Shown: in pieces, positions 10,487 to 18,701 of the stretch
Layout of the letters: each line of letters opens with the position of its first letter
Numbering within the stretch: the first letter of the stretch is position 1
Assembly: GCF_003031265.1 (NCBI RefSeq)
Contig: NZ_CP019966.1
Span: 1,302,001 to 1,366,000, forward strand
Length of the DNA stretch: 64,000 nt
Direction of reading: 5' to 3'
Origin: Rhodopseudomonas palustris
GTDB taxonomy: Bacteria > Pseudomonadota > Alphaproteobacteria > Rhizobiales > Xanthobacteraceae
The notes under the pieces: model-generated
The model's input: only the letters and a program-made list of their open reading frames with translations
Database searches by the model: none
What the model was told of the DNA's origin: nothing
Made by a program: the position numbers and the translations under genes

Positions 10487-11275
10487 ATGTTCAACAAAAC
10501 TACCCTCGCGTTGCTGACCAGCGTGTCCTGTCTCGCCGCTGGCTATCATCCCGCCGTCGCTTACGAATTTTCATCGAGCCCGGAGCCGACGGTGGTCTAT
10601 GCCGAGCCGCAGCCCGCCCCTCCGGCGCGGGTGCGCACCGCCTATGCCGACCGCCCGAATCTCGGCGGTGGCTTCATCGAATTCCTGTTCAGCGATGGCG
10701 CTCCGCCGCCGTCCTCGCGGTATTATCAGCGTGAGCCGGCCTATGAACAACGCCGAGAGTACATCGCGCCGACCGCTCCGCAGCTGATGCAGGAGCAGGA
10801 AGCGGCGATCGAGCCGGCCCGTCCCGAGTTCGATCCGCGCTACGAAAAGCAACTTGTTGATTACCATGGCGGCGAAAAAGCCGGCACGATCGTGATCGAT
10901 ACCCCGAACAAGTTCCTCTACCTGGTGCAGGGCGAGGGCAAGGCGCTGCGCTACGGCGTCGGCGTCGGCCGTCCCGGATTCACCTGGTCGGGCGTGAAGA
11001 CGATCACCGCCAAGCGCGAATGGCCGGCGTGGACCCCGCCGAAGGAAATGCTGGCGCGCCGCCCCGATCTGCCGCGTCATATGGAAGGCGGCCCGGCCAA
11101 TCCGCTCGGCGCACGGGCGATGTATCTCGGCTCCTCCCTGTACCGCATCCATGGCTCCAACGAGCCGTGGACGATCGGCACCAACGTCTCCTCCGGCTGC
11201 ATCCGCATGCGCAACGAGGACGTCATCGACCTGTATGGCCGCGTCGGCGTTGGCACCAAGGTGGTGGTGATCTGA
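10487..11275 (+). CDS. L,D-transpeptidase (YkuD / ErfK family)
   Basis: A periplasmic enzyme that makes 3-3 peptidoglycan crosslinks or attaches proteins to the wall. The ATG at 10487 gives 262 residues and a proper signal peptide (MFNKTTLALL, cut near AVAYEF); an upstream in-frame ATG would bury it. A proline/tyrosine-rich linker (about residues 25-115) leads to the catalytic domain, which begins GTIVIDTPNKFLYLV. The active-site motif is HGSN followed 16 residues later by SSGCIRM, with Cys as the nucleophile. A 12-bp stem-loop follows the stop. Confidence 0.93.
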   Translation: MFNKTTLALLTSVSCLAAGYHPAVAYEFSSSPEPTVVYAEPQPAPPARVRTAYADRPNLGGGFIEFLFSDGAPPPSSRYYQREPAYEQRREYIAPTAPQLMQEQEAAIEPARPEFDPRYEKQLVDYHGGEKAGTIVIDTPNKFLYLVQGEGKALRYGVGVGRPGFTWSGVKTITAKREWPAWTPPKEMLARRPDLPRHMEGGPANPLGARAMYLGSSLYRIHGSNEPWTIGTNVSSGCIRMRNEDVIDLYGRVGVGTKVVVI

Positions 11276-11307
11276 TCGGTCGATGCCAAGACTGAGCCTG
11301 CTCACGA

Positions 11308-11335
11308 CAACGGCCGCCCGAGTGGGCGGCCGTTG
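11308..11335 (+). terminator. Stem-loop between convergent genes
   Basis: A perfect 12-bp stem (CAACGGCCGCCC at 11308-11319 with its complement at 11324-11335) and the loop GAGT. It lacks a T run, so it may be a weak terminator or an mRNA-stabilising 3' hairpin. It lies 32 nt past the transpeptidase stop and 24 nt before the stop of the converging gene. Confidence 0.6.
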
Positions 11336-11359
11336 CACGTCGGCGGGTGCTGGAGAGCT

Positions 11360-12217
11360 TTAAGCGAAGTCGCTGTCGCCGCCGCCGTCGAAATCGTCGG
11401 AGTCCATGTCCATGTCGTCGCGGTCGTAGCCGGCGTCGGCGACCTGGTCGTAATCGTTGTTGTTCTGATCCGTCATGCCGTAGCGCGAGCTATCGTCGAC
11501 GCCGCCGCGCTGTGAGCCGATGTCACCAAGCCCGGCCTGCTGTGCGAGGTTGCCGCCTGAGGAGTCGCTGCCGCCCCATGGGCTCTGCAGGCCGCTGCCA
11601 AGGCCGCCCTGGTCGGCGAGGCTCTGGTGCGAGCCGCCGCCCATCATGCCGCGGATGCTGGAGAGCAGCAGCGAGCCACCGACCACGCCTGCTGCAGCCG
11701 CCGCTGCGGTGCCGAGGAACGAGCCGCCGCCGCCACCTCCGCCGCCGAACGGCGAGGCGCCCTGGCCGCCGAACTGGCCGCCATACTGGCCCTGCGGCTG
11801 ACCATAAGGTGCCTGCTGCGGCTGTCCGTAAGGCGGCGCGGCAGATTGCTGGCCGAGCACCTGCCCGGTGTTCCAGGCCGGACGGCTACCCGCGCCGGGC
11901 GGCGGGACGTTCGGCACCGAGCCGCGCTGCGGCGCTTGGCCTTGGCCAAAAATCGCGTCGCGCATCGAATCGAGAAAGCCGCCGCGTTCCTGCGACTGCG
12001 GGCCGTGATCGGACTCCAGTTCCTGGATGCGTTCGTGCGCCCGCTTCAGCGCCTCGTCCTGGACCAGCACGGTCTGCACCAGCCCGTAGATCGCGTTCGG
12101 CGCGATCCGCAGCCCTTGCGAAATTGCAGCGGCGGCGTCCGGGTCGCGTGGGGTGGCTTCCAGGCGGGCGAGCCGTTCGAACAGATCGTCGACAAGCTGG
12201 CGTTCCTGCGGCGTCAT
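11360..12217 (-). CDS. DUF2076 domain protein
   Basis: The ATG at 12217 is preferred: GGGAG sits upstream and MTPQERQLVDDLFERLA is the usual DUF2076 start. The 285-residue protein has a helical N-terminal part with a coiled coil (about 1-80, RLEATPRDPDAAAAI then QDEALKRAHERIQELE), a long Gly/Pro/Gln-rich middle with GQPQQAPYGQPQGQYGGQ, one likely transmembrane stretch (TAAAAAAGVVGGSLLLSSI near 180) and an acidic tail rich in Asp. The family is common in Proteobacteria but has no established biochemical role. Confidence 0.85.
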   Translation of the reverse strand: MTPQERQLVDDLFERLARLEATPRDPDAAAAISQGLRIAPNAIYGLVQTVLVQDEALKRAHERIQELESDHGPQSQERGGFLDSMRDAIFGQGQAPQRGSVPNVPPPGAGSRPAWNTGQVLGQQSAAPPYGQPQQAPYGQPQGQYGGQFGGQGASPFGGGGGGGGSFLGTAAAAAAGVVGGSLLLSSIRGMMGGGSHQSLADQGGLGSGLQSPWGGSDSSGGNLAQQAGLGDIGSQRGGVDDSSRYGMTDQNNNDYDQVADAGYDRDDMDMDSDDFDGGGDSDFA

Positions 12218-12333
12218 GATGATCTCCCTGAGCATCGCTCGAACCTGCGCCGCGGCGCTCGCCGGCGGCGATCGCAGGCGCGGGTGTCGTCAAATCTAAG
12301 GAACCTTGAGGCGGCCGTAAGTCCGGCCCTGGA

Positions 12334-13227
12334 TTAAATTTCTGTATGCGACAAAACGGCCTGACCCGGCGCCTGGGGCGGCATCGCAGCGAGGCTGACG
12401 TTGTGTTTTGCAAGTAGTTCCGGGAAGCGGTCGCCACCGAGATACGCGTATTCGCGCGCGCGCTGATCGGTGAACGGATCGAGGCTGATCAGGATGTCGT
12501 CGACCTCGCCCGGATGGCACATCACCAGGCCGCCATCGGGCAGGCCATCGAGGAACGAGCCCATCAGCATGTCGAAGTCGGTCTCGCGCAGGAAGTCGTA
12601 AGCGCCGGCGAAACCTGAATTGAATGCGATGCCGAAGCGCGCCGCGCGGCTGCGGAACGGTGCGCTGAGGGCGTCGAGCAGCAGCGGCTTGGGATTGCCG
12701 AGCCGCCGCGCCAGCGGCACGCTGCGGCCGCATTGCCGGACCCAGGCATGCGGCGCCAGCGTCTTCACCACGCCGAGGAATGCGTCGCGCACCTGCGGAA
12801 ACAGCTGCACGTGTTGATGGCCGTCGATGTAGTCCGGCGGACGGCCGAACCGGTCGGTGAAGGCTTCGATCTGGGCGCTGAGTTCGGTGGCGATCACCGC
12901 GCTGTCGTGGCGGCGCAGCAGCGTGCCGCGCAGCTTGCGCCCGAGCGGCAGAAACTGGCCGCCATGCAGCGGGTGATAATGCATCGTCAGCGGTGCGAAC
13001 GGCGCCGTCAGGGTCGCGTGCAGCCCGATCGCCGCATGCGGATTAGCGGCGGCGGCGTTGAGCAACTCGGCCGCATCGTCGCGTCCGATGGCCGGGCCAA
13101 CCATCATCACCGAGGTGGCGTTGATGCGGCTGCGTTCGATCAGATCGCGGATCGCGCGATTAACCCCGGGGCTGATGCCGTAATCGTCGGCGACCAGCCA
13201 GATCCGGCGCTGGCCAGCTTCGCTCAT
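12334..13227 (-). CDS. YdjC/ChbG/HpnK-type carbohydrate deacetylase
   Basis: A 297-residue metal-dependent deacetylase. Metal ligands are visible in VADDYGIS (Asp pair, about residues 12-16), GLHATLT (His near 73) and DGHQHVQLFPQ (His near 133). In hopanoid producers the HpnK member removes acetyl from glucosaminyl-bacteriohopanetetrol; other members act on chitobiose or lipid-linked sugars. The adjacent co-transcribed gene, overlapping by 4 nt, is a polyprenyl-phosphate-type glycosyltransferase rather than HpnI, and no other hpn gene is visible. The substrate could therefore be a lipid-linked sugar instead of a hopanoid. Confidence 0.85.
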   Translation of the reverse strand: MSEAGQRRIWLVADDYGISPGVNRAIRDLIERSRINATSVMMVGPAIGRDDAAELLNAAAANPHAAIGLHATLTAPFAPLTMHYHPLHGGQFLPLGRKLRGTLLRRHDSAVIATELSAQIEAFTDRFGRPPDYIDGHQHVQLFPQVRDAFLGVVKTLAPHAWVRQCGRSVPLARRLGNPKPLLLDALSAPFRSRAARFGIAFNSGFAGAYDFLRETDFDMLMGSFLDGLPDGGLVMCHPGEVDDILISLDPFTDQRAREYAYLGGDRFPELLAKHNVSLAAMPPQAPGQAVLSHTEI

Positions 13228-14288
13228 TCTGCGGCGGACCGCTTGGCCGGATCGCCGGCATCGGTGTCGGCGCGCTTCACGCTATGCTCGGCCACGAAGT
13301 AGATCGGCCGCGCCTTCATCTCCGACAGGATCTTGCCGATGTATTCGCCGACGATGCCGATCATCAGCAGCTGCACGCCGCCGATCGTCATCATCCCGAC
13401 GATGATCGACGGATAGCCGGGCACCGACTTGCCGTCGATCCAGGTCTCCCACAGGATCGACAGACCGAACAGGAACGCGCTGATCGCCAGCACCACGCCG
13501 AGCAGGCTGGCGATCCGCAGCGGCGCCACCGAGAACGACGTCAGTCCTTCGATCGACAATCCGATCAGCCGCGCGGTCGAGAACGTCGAAAAGCCGTGCG
13601 AACGCGGCTCCGGCTCGTAATCGACCCGCTTCTGACGGAAGCCGATCCAGCTCGCGAGGCCCTTGAAGAAGCGGTTGCGTTCGGGAAGCTGCCGCAGCGC
13701 CTGGGCGGCGCGCGGCGACAGCAGGCGGAAATCGCCGGCGTCTTCCGGGATCTTCTGCCGTGCGCCCCAATTGATCAGCGCATAAAAGCCGCGCACCGCG
13801 GTGCGGCGCAGCGCCGGCTCATTGTCGCGATGCGCCTTGGCCGTATAGACGACGTCGAAGCCGTCTTCGATCCAATGCCCCACCAGCGTCTCGACCAGTT
13901 CCGGGGCGTGCTGGCCGTCGCCGTCCATGAACAGCACGGCACCGCGGCTGGCGTGGTCGAGCCCCGCCATCAGCGCGGCTTCCTTGCCGAAATTGCGCGA
14001 CAGCGACACCACCTGCACGTCGAGCATGGTGGCCGGCAGATTGCGGGCGATGCTCAGCGTCGCGTCCGAGCTGCCGTCGTCGACATACACCACTTCGCAG
14101 GCGAGGCCGTAGCGCTGGCGCAGCGTTGCGGCCAGCGTGATCAGCCGGCCGTGCAGCGCCTGCAGGCCGCCGGCTTCGTTGAAGGCCGGCACCACGATGG
14201 ACAGGCCCAGCGCCGCGGCGCTACCCGCTTCGGTGGACAGACCCGAGACGTCACTCCCAAGCATCATCGATCGACTTCCGGCTTGCAC
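13224..14288 (-). CDS. Family 2 glycosyltransferase with C-terminal membrane anchor (DPM1/GtrB-like)
   Basis: A 354-residue enzyme. The GT-A domain opens LGLSIVVPAFNEAGGLQALH (about residue 27) and contains the metal-binding DGDGQHAPE (near 120). Two C-terminal hydrophobic helices (about 255-280 and 295-325) anchor it in the inner membrane. This layout is typical of enzymes that move a sugar onto undecaprenyl phosphate. The stop overlaps the start of the deacetylase gene by 4 nt (ATGA), so the two are translationally coupled and probably act on one product. MetMet at residues 8-9 is an alternative start. Confidence 0.9.
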   Translation of the reverse strand: MQAGSRSMMLGSDVSGLSTEAGSAAALGLSIVVPAFNEAGGLQALHGRLITLAATLRQRYGLACEVVYVDDGSSDATLSIARNLPATMLDVQVVSLSRNFGKEAALMAGLDHASRGAVLFMDGDGQHAPELVETLVGHWIEDGFDVVYTAKAHRDNEPALRRTAVRGFYALINWGARQKIPEDAGDFRLLSPRAAQALRQLPERNRFFKGLASWIGFRQKRVDYEPEPRSHGFSTFSTARLIGLSIEGLTSFSVAPLRIASLLGVVLAISAFLFGLSILWETWIDGKSVPGYPSIIVGMMTIGGVQLLMIGIVGEYIGKILSEMKARPIYFVAEHSVKRADTDAGDPAKRSAAE

Positions 14289-14359
14289 GCGGCCTTGTTT
14301 GTCTCGTGACTATATGGTGGTTCCACCCGCCGGCGCCACCGGCGCCGGTCTGCTCGGCG

Positions 14360-15337
14360 TTATTGCGGCAGGAACGCCGCAAGCTTGCTGAACAGCGGGT
14401 TTTCCTTGTCGAACACGTAGTCCAGCGCGGCCACCGACACGGTGTCTGCGCCATGCTGCCGCAGGAAGCTGCCGAGCGCATAGATCTGCGCGGGCGGACA
14501 GTGCAGCGTCAGCATCCCCGACGAGGTCGGCCCGCCGAACGGCGACACCACGCCGAACCGGCTGTGCGCCTCGGCGAGCAGCGCGTCGTTGCAGCCTTTG
14601 AACCGGGTGCGGACTTCCTTGTACTTGCCGGCGCGGGCCCGCGAGGCGATGTGATCGAGGATCACGCGCGCGGTTTCGCGCGCAGTGTCCGACCAGTCGG
14701 CTTCGCGTGAGGCGACGAGGTTGGCCTGGCTGCGCAGCATCACGCCGTCGTCGAGCACCTTGAGTCCGTTGGCGGCCAGCGTCGCGCCGGTGGTGGTGAT
14801 GTCAACGATCATCTCGGCGGTGCCGACCGCGGGAGCGCCTTCGGTCGCGCCGGCGCTCTCGACGATCCGGTAGTCGACGACGTTGTGTTGGGCGAAGAAG
14901 CCGCGCGTCAGGTTGATGTACTTGGTCGCGACCCGCATCCGCCGGTTGTGCTGGGCGCGGAAGCCGGTGGTGACGTCGTCGAGATCGGCCATGGTGCGGA
15001 CGTCGATCCACGCCTGCGGCACAGCCACCACGACGTTGGCATAGCCGAAGCCGAGCCCGTCGATCAGCAGCACGCGCTTGTCGGCACCAGTGATGCTTTC
15101 GCGCACCAGATCCTCGCCGGTGACGCCGAAATGCACCGAGCCGCGGGCGAGGTTGGCGGCGATCTCGCTCGCCGACAGATACGCGACCTCGACATTGTCG
15201 AGGCCGGCGATCGTGCCGCGATAGTCGCGGGCGCCGCCGGGCTTGCTCAGCGTCAGCCCGGCACGGGCGAAGAACGCTTCGGCGTTTTCCTGCAGGCGGC
15301 CCTTGGACGGGACCGCGAGAACGAACGGCGCGCTCAT
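14360..15337 (-). CDS. hisG: ATP phosphoribosyltransferase catalytic subunit
   Basis: First enzyme of histidine synthesis, joining ATP and PRPP. The N-terminus [20 protein letters not shown] is the HisG nucleotide/product-binding signature. The PRPP loop is in the region [20 protein letters not shown] (about residues 173-192). The chain is 325 residues: beyond the catalytic core there is a C-terminal extension of roughly 85 residues (from [11 protein letters not shown] onward) resembling the ACT-like regulatory domain of long HisG forms, yet hisZ lies directly upstream and overlaps it by 4 nt. Confidence 0.95.
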   Translation of the reverse strand: MSAPFVLAVPSKGRLQENAEAFFARAGLTLSKPGGARDYRGTIAGLDNVEVAYLSASEIAANLARGSVHFGVTGEDLVRESITGADKRVLLIDGLGFGYANVVVAVPQAWIDVRTMADLDDVTTGFRAQHNRRMRVATKYINLTRGFFAQHNVVDYRIVESAGATEGAPAVGTAEMIVDITTTGATLAANGLKVLDDGVMLRSQANLVASREADWSDTARETARVILDHIASRARAGKYKEVRTRFKGCNDALLAEAHSRFGVVSPFGGPTSSGMLTLHCPPAQIYALGSFLRQHGADTVSVAALDYVFDKENPLFSKLAAFLPQ

Positions 15338-16482
15338 GCGGCACCTCCGGCGCTGGTCTGTTTCATCGCCTCGATCCAGATCGAGAAGCCGACCGCGGGG
15401 ATCGGCGAGGCTGCGCCGAGCTGGCTCATCAGCCCGTCATAGCGGCCGCCGGCGACCAGCGGCTCGTCGCCATTGCCGGCATGGTGCAGCTCGAATTCGA
15501 AGCCGGTGTAGTAATCGACGCCGCGGCCGAATGCGGTGGAGAACCGCACCTTCGACAGGTCGATGCCGCGGCCGGCCATGAAGCCGATCCGTGCTTCGAA
15601 CTGATCGATCGCTGCGTCGATCGACAGCTTGGCGTCGGCGGCGAGTGCGCGCAGCGCCTTCAGCGCGTCGTTCGGTGCGCCGGCGATCGCCAGGAAGCGC
15701 TTGATCTTGTCGAGCGCGTCGCGCGGCAGCGCGCCGCTCTTCAGCGTCGATTGCTCGAGGAAGCGGTCGGCGATCTCCGCCACCGAGCGGCCGCCGAGCG
15801 TGGTGGCGCCGGCGATCGACATCAGGTCGGTGACCAGCGCCAGCGCCGCCTTGCGGTCGGAGCCGGCGAGCGCGGCGAGCACGCCTTCGTATTCGTTGCT
15901 GGTCGAGGGCGCGAGCGTCAGCCGCTCCAGGTCCTGCGCCAGGCTGGCCTTGCGATGAAAATCTTTCATCAGCCGGCGCCGCCACACCGGCATCAGGTCG
16001 AGCGCATCGATCAGCGCGGCGAACAGCGCGACGTCGCCGGTGCGGACTTCGACCGCGCTGACCCCGAGCGCGGTGGTGGCGCCGAACACCAGCGCCAGCA
16101 TCTCGGCATCGGCCGCGGCGCGATCCTGGCGGCCGAACGACTCGATCCCGGCCTGCAGGAATTCACTCGGCTTGCCGCCACGCTGCCGGAACACCGGGCC
16201 AAGATAGCAGAACCCCTCCGGCTGGCCCGCGGCCTTGGAGGCGAGGTAGTCGCGTGCCACCGGGATCGTCAGGTCCGGGCGCAGGCACAGTTCCTCGCCG
16301 GTGGCGTCGGTGGTCAGGTACAGGCTTTTGCGGATGTCCTCGCCCGACAGGTCAAGGAACGGTTCGGCGGGCTGCAGGATCGGCGGCGTGGCCTGGGCAT
16401 AGCCGGCCTCCGCGAAGGATTGCAGCAGCGCCTCCGCCCACGCGGCGGATCCGGTCGCGCGAGTGGCGGCGGTCTTTGTCAT
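15334..16482 (-). CDS. hisZ: ATP phosphoribosyltransferase regulatory subunit HisZ
   Basis: A 382-residue paralogue of the class II histidyl-tRNA synthetase core, lacking the anticodon domain. It shows [23 protein letters not shown] (motif-2-like), [21 protein letters not shown] and [14 protein letters not shown] near the C-terminus. HisZ does not charge tRNA; it assembles with HisG and is needed for feedback control by histidine. Its stop overlaps the hisG start (ATGA), which guarantees coupled synthesis. The full-length synthetase gene hisS is elsewhere in the window. Confidence 0.95.
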   Translation of the reverse strand: MTKTAATRATGSAAWAEALLQSFAEAGYAQATPPILQPAEPFLDLSGEDIRKSLYLTTDATGEELCLRPDLTIPVARDYLASKAAGQPEGFCYLGPVFRQRGGKPSEFLQAGIESFGRQDRAAADAEMLALVFGATTALGVSAVEVRTGDVALFAALIDALDLMPVWRRRLMKDFHRKASLAQDLERLTLAPSTSNEYEGVLAALAGSDRKAALALVTDLMSIAGATTLGGRSVAEIADRFLEQSTLKSGALPRDALDKIKRFLAIAGAPNDALKALRALAADAKLSIDAAIDQFEARIGFMAGRGIDLSKVRFSTAFGRGVDYYTGFEFELHHAGNGDEPLVAGGRYDGLMSQLGAASPIPAVGFSIWIEAMKQTSAGGAA

Positions 16483-16637
16483 GATCGGTCAGTCCTGCGG
16501 TCCCGGGCAGGGAGGGTGAAACAGAAAACGCTAGTCGGCGCAGCCCTTAACACGGGTGAATGACAGATTCGACCCGGCACAAGTGAGGCGACAGATCATT
16601 GAAAATTTAAAAAAATTCATTAAAATAAAAAATTGTA

Positions 16638-16665
16638 TTGAAAAATGTCAAATATGTGCTATCTT
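16638..16665 (+). promoter_or_regulatory. Promoter of the AT-rich HTH gene
   Basis: TTGAAA at 16638-16643, a 16-nt spacer and TATCTT at 16660-16665, inside a stretch where only 12 of 70 bases (16601-16670) are G or C by hand count. It precedes the HTH gene start by 35 nt. Confidence 0.55.
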
Positions 16666-16700
16666 TTCTCAATGTCACGCATCTGAGAAAGGATTGGGGT

Positions 16701-17030
16701 ATGTCTAAAGGTATGAAGAATAATGGTTTTGCTGGCCGCCTTCGCGCTACCCGAGAAGCGCGCTCGATGAGCGCTTCGGACTTGGCGAAGTTATTGGATG
16801 TGACTCCCACGGCCGTTTGGAATTGGGAGAAAAACGACGTTGTGCCTCGGCCGGATATGCTGTCTTCAATTGCCCAGGTTCTTGGAGTTACAAAGGAATT
16901 TTTACAGAATGGTGAGGATGTTTCGTCTTGCTTGAAGACTGTTTCGCTTGAGGCCATGCCCCTTGAAGATTTGATGAAGGCAATTGAAGCTAAAGGGTTC
17001 AACGTTTCAGTTAGTCCAAAATCGATTTGA
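16701..17030 (+). CDS. XRE-family helix-turn-helix regulator (probably acquired)
   Basis: A 109-residue cytosolic DNA-binding protein. The ATG at 16701 follows AAGGATTGGGG. The HTH spans about residues 13-65: FAGRLRATREARSMSASDLA, then KLLDVTPTAVWNWEKNDVVP, then a C-terminal tail of about 35 residues with no known domain. By hand count 156 of 330 bases (47%) are G or C, far below the neighbours, and the promoter region is even poorer. It sits between hisZ and rsmE, facing away from hisZ. This is an isolated small foreign gene; no partner toxin, phage or recombinase is adjacent. Confidence 0.88.
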   Translation: MSKGMKNNGFAGRLRATREARSMSASDLAKLLDVTPTAVWNWEKNDVVPRPDMLSSIAQVLGVTKEFLQNGEDVSSCLKTVSLEAMPLEDLMKAIEAKGFNVSVSPKSI

Positions 17031-17046
17031 CAAACGGCAGCCTCGG

Positions 17047-17796
17047 CTAAGTCCAATCGCCCATCACCGCCTGAACTAGAGTCAGGGCGGCGACTGCTGC
17101 AGTGTCGGCCCGCATGATCCGCGGGCCGAGCGCCAGCCGTAGGATGTTGGGCTGTTTCAGCAGCAGGGTGCGCTCTTCGGTGGAAAACCCGCCCTCTGGA
17201 CCGACCAGCAGGTCGACACCCTTCGCCGCCGCATCCTGCGCGGCCTGCAGCGCAGCGACGGGATCGGCGATTTCGGCGTCTTCGTCGCAGAACACTAGCA
17301 GCCGTTCGCCGCCGGCCCGGCCGGCCAGGAACCGGTCGAGCCCGATCGGTTCGTTGACCTCCGCCAAGCTCAGGATACCGCATTGCTCGGCGGCCTCGAT
17401 CACGTTGGCGCGCATCCGGTCGGTGTTCAGGCGGTGCACCTGGGTGTGCTGGGTGAGCACGGGCTGCAGCCGGCCGGCGCCCATTTCCACAGCCTTTTGA
17501 GCCATATAGTCGAGCCTGGCGTGCTTCAGCGGGGCGAACACATAGGCGACATCGGGCAGGCGGTCCTGCGGCCGGGTCTGCTCCGCCACCTCCAGCGCGT
17601 CCGGCCGCTTGCGGCCCGCGATGGTGGCGCGCCACTCGCCGTCGCGGCCGTTGAAGGCCAGTACGGCGGCGCCGGCACCGAGCCGCAGCACATTGCCGAG
17701 ATAATTGCTCTGGTCGCGCTCGAGCGGCACCTGCGCACCGGGCGCGAGGGCGGCATCGACGAAAAGGCGGGGGCTGCGGAAGTCGTATCGGCTCAT
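17047..17796 (-). CDS. rsmE: 16S rRNA (uracil1498-N3)-methyltransferase RsmE
   Basis: A 249-residue SPOUT methyltransferase that methylates U1498 in the decoding region of 16S rRNA. An N-terminal PUA-like part (residues 1-70, DQSNYLGNVLRL) precedes the knotted domain with LLVGPEGGFSTEER (about 196-209) and LRLGPRI-like LRLALGPRIMRADTA (about 220-234), which form the SAM-binding knot. Its stop lies 16 nt after the stop of the convergent HTH gene. Confidence 0.95.
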   Translation of the reverse strand: MSRYDFRSPRLFVDAALAPGAQVPLERDQSNYLGNVLRLGAGAAVLAFNGRDGEWRATIAGRKRPDALEVAEQTRPQDRLPDVAYVFAPLKHARLDYMAQKAVEMGAGRLQPVLTQHTQVHRLNTDRMRANVIEAAEQCGILSLAEVNEPIGLDRFLAGRAGGERLLVFCDEDAEIADPVAALQAAQDAAAKGVDLLVGPEGGFSTEERTLLLKQPNILRLALGPRIMRADTAAVAALTLVQAVMGDWT

Positions 17797-17987
17797 CGGC
17801 TGGGTCTCACGCGCCGCTTCTAACCCAATTTTTCAAGAATATCAGCCGCCTGTGGGGCGAAGCGCCGCGCTACCGCCCCAATCGGCGGGTTGTTAAGGGC
17901 GATCCGGAATCGTAAAAGGCCCCCACGTCGTTTTTCGACGCGTCATCGGGCCAACGGGGACCATCGAACCTTGCCGGAGGAGCAGCC

Positions 17988-18701
17988 TTGATCATCCGAC
18001 GTTTGATTGTACCGGCGTTAGCCGCCGCATTTGCCGTTCAAGCCGTCCCGGCGCTGGCCCAGGGCGCGTTCCCGGCGCCGTTGCCGAACCAGTCTTCATC
18101 TTCCTCGGCATTTCCTGCGCCGCTGCCGAACCAGTCGTCGTCATCGCCGGCTGCATCGAGCAACAGCTCGGTGTTTCCCCCGGTGAACAGCTCCGGCGGA
18201 TCGTTCCCGGCCGCGGGCGCAGCTCCGATCGCCGGTGGCGGCGGCGCATTTGGTCCGCCTCCCGGTGCCGCGCCGATGGGGCAGCAGGCCGGCGGCGAAG
18301 CCTGCATGAACGACTTCCTCAAGCTGCGGAAAGAAGCCGAGAAGCGCGGCCAGGCGATTCAAGCCGCCGGCAAGCGCAAGGCGCCGGCCTCCGAGGCCTG
18401 CAAGCTGATCGGCGCGTTCTCCAGCTCCGAAACGGCGATGATCAAATACGTTGTCAGCAACTCAAAGCGCTGCGGCATCCCGGACGACATCGCCGAACAG
18501 CTCAAGACCGGCCACAAGCGCACCGAGCAGATGCAGAAGCAGGTCTGCAGCATCGCCGAGCAGCAGCAGCGCGGGCCGGCGGGTCCGAGCTTCGCCGACG
18601 TGCTCGGTTCCTCCAGCGCCACGCCTGAGGCCAACACCTCCGCCAAGAAGTTCGGCGGCACCACCTTCGATACCCTCAACGGCAACGTGCTGGCGCGATG
18701 A
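17988..18701 (+). CDS. Secreted Ser/Pro-rich protein, function unknown
   Basis: A 237-residue exported protein. The start is TTG at 17988 behind a strong GGAGGAG; no ATG fits. A signal peptide ends near PALAQG (residue 25). Residues 26-100 are low-complexity and hold two copies of AFPAPLPNQSSSS followed by Ser/Gly/Ala/Pro. The second half has four Cys residues in a helical Gln/Lys-rich region (ACMNDF, EACKLIG, SKRCGIP, KQVCSIAEQQQ), suggesting two disulfides. I do not recognise the family. Its stop overlaps the ubiA start by 4 nt. Confidence 0.8.
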   Translation: MIIRRLIVPALAAAFAVQAVPALAQGAFPAPLPNQSSSSSAFPAPLPNQSSSSPAASSNSSVFPPVNSSGGSFPAAGAAPIAGGGGAFGPPPGAAPMGQQAGGEACMNDFLKLRKEAEKRGQAIQAAGKRKAPASEACKLIGAFSSSETAMIKYVVSNSKRCGIPDDIAEQLKTGHKRTEQMQKQVCSIAEQQQRGPAGPSFADVLGSSSATPEANTSAKKFGGTTFDTLNGNVLAR

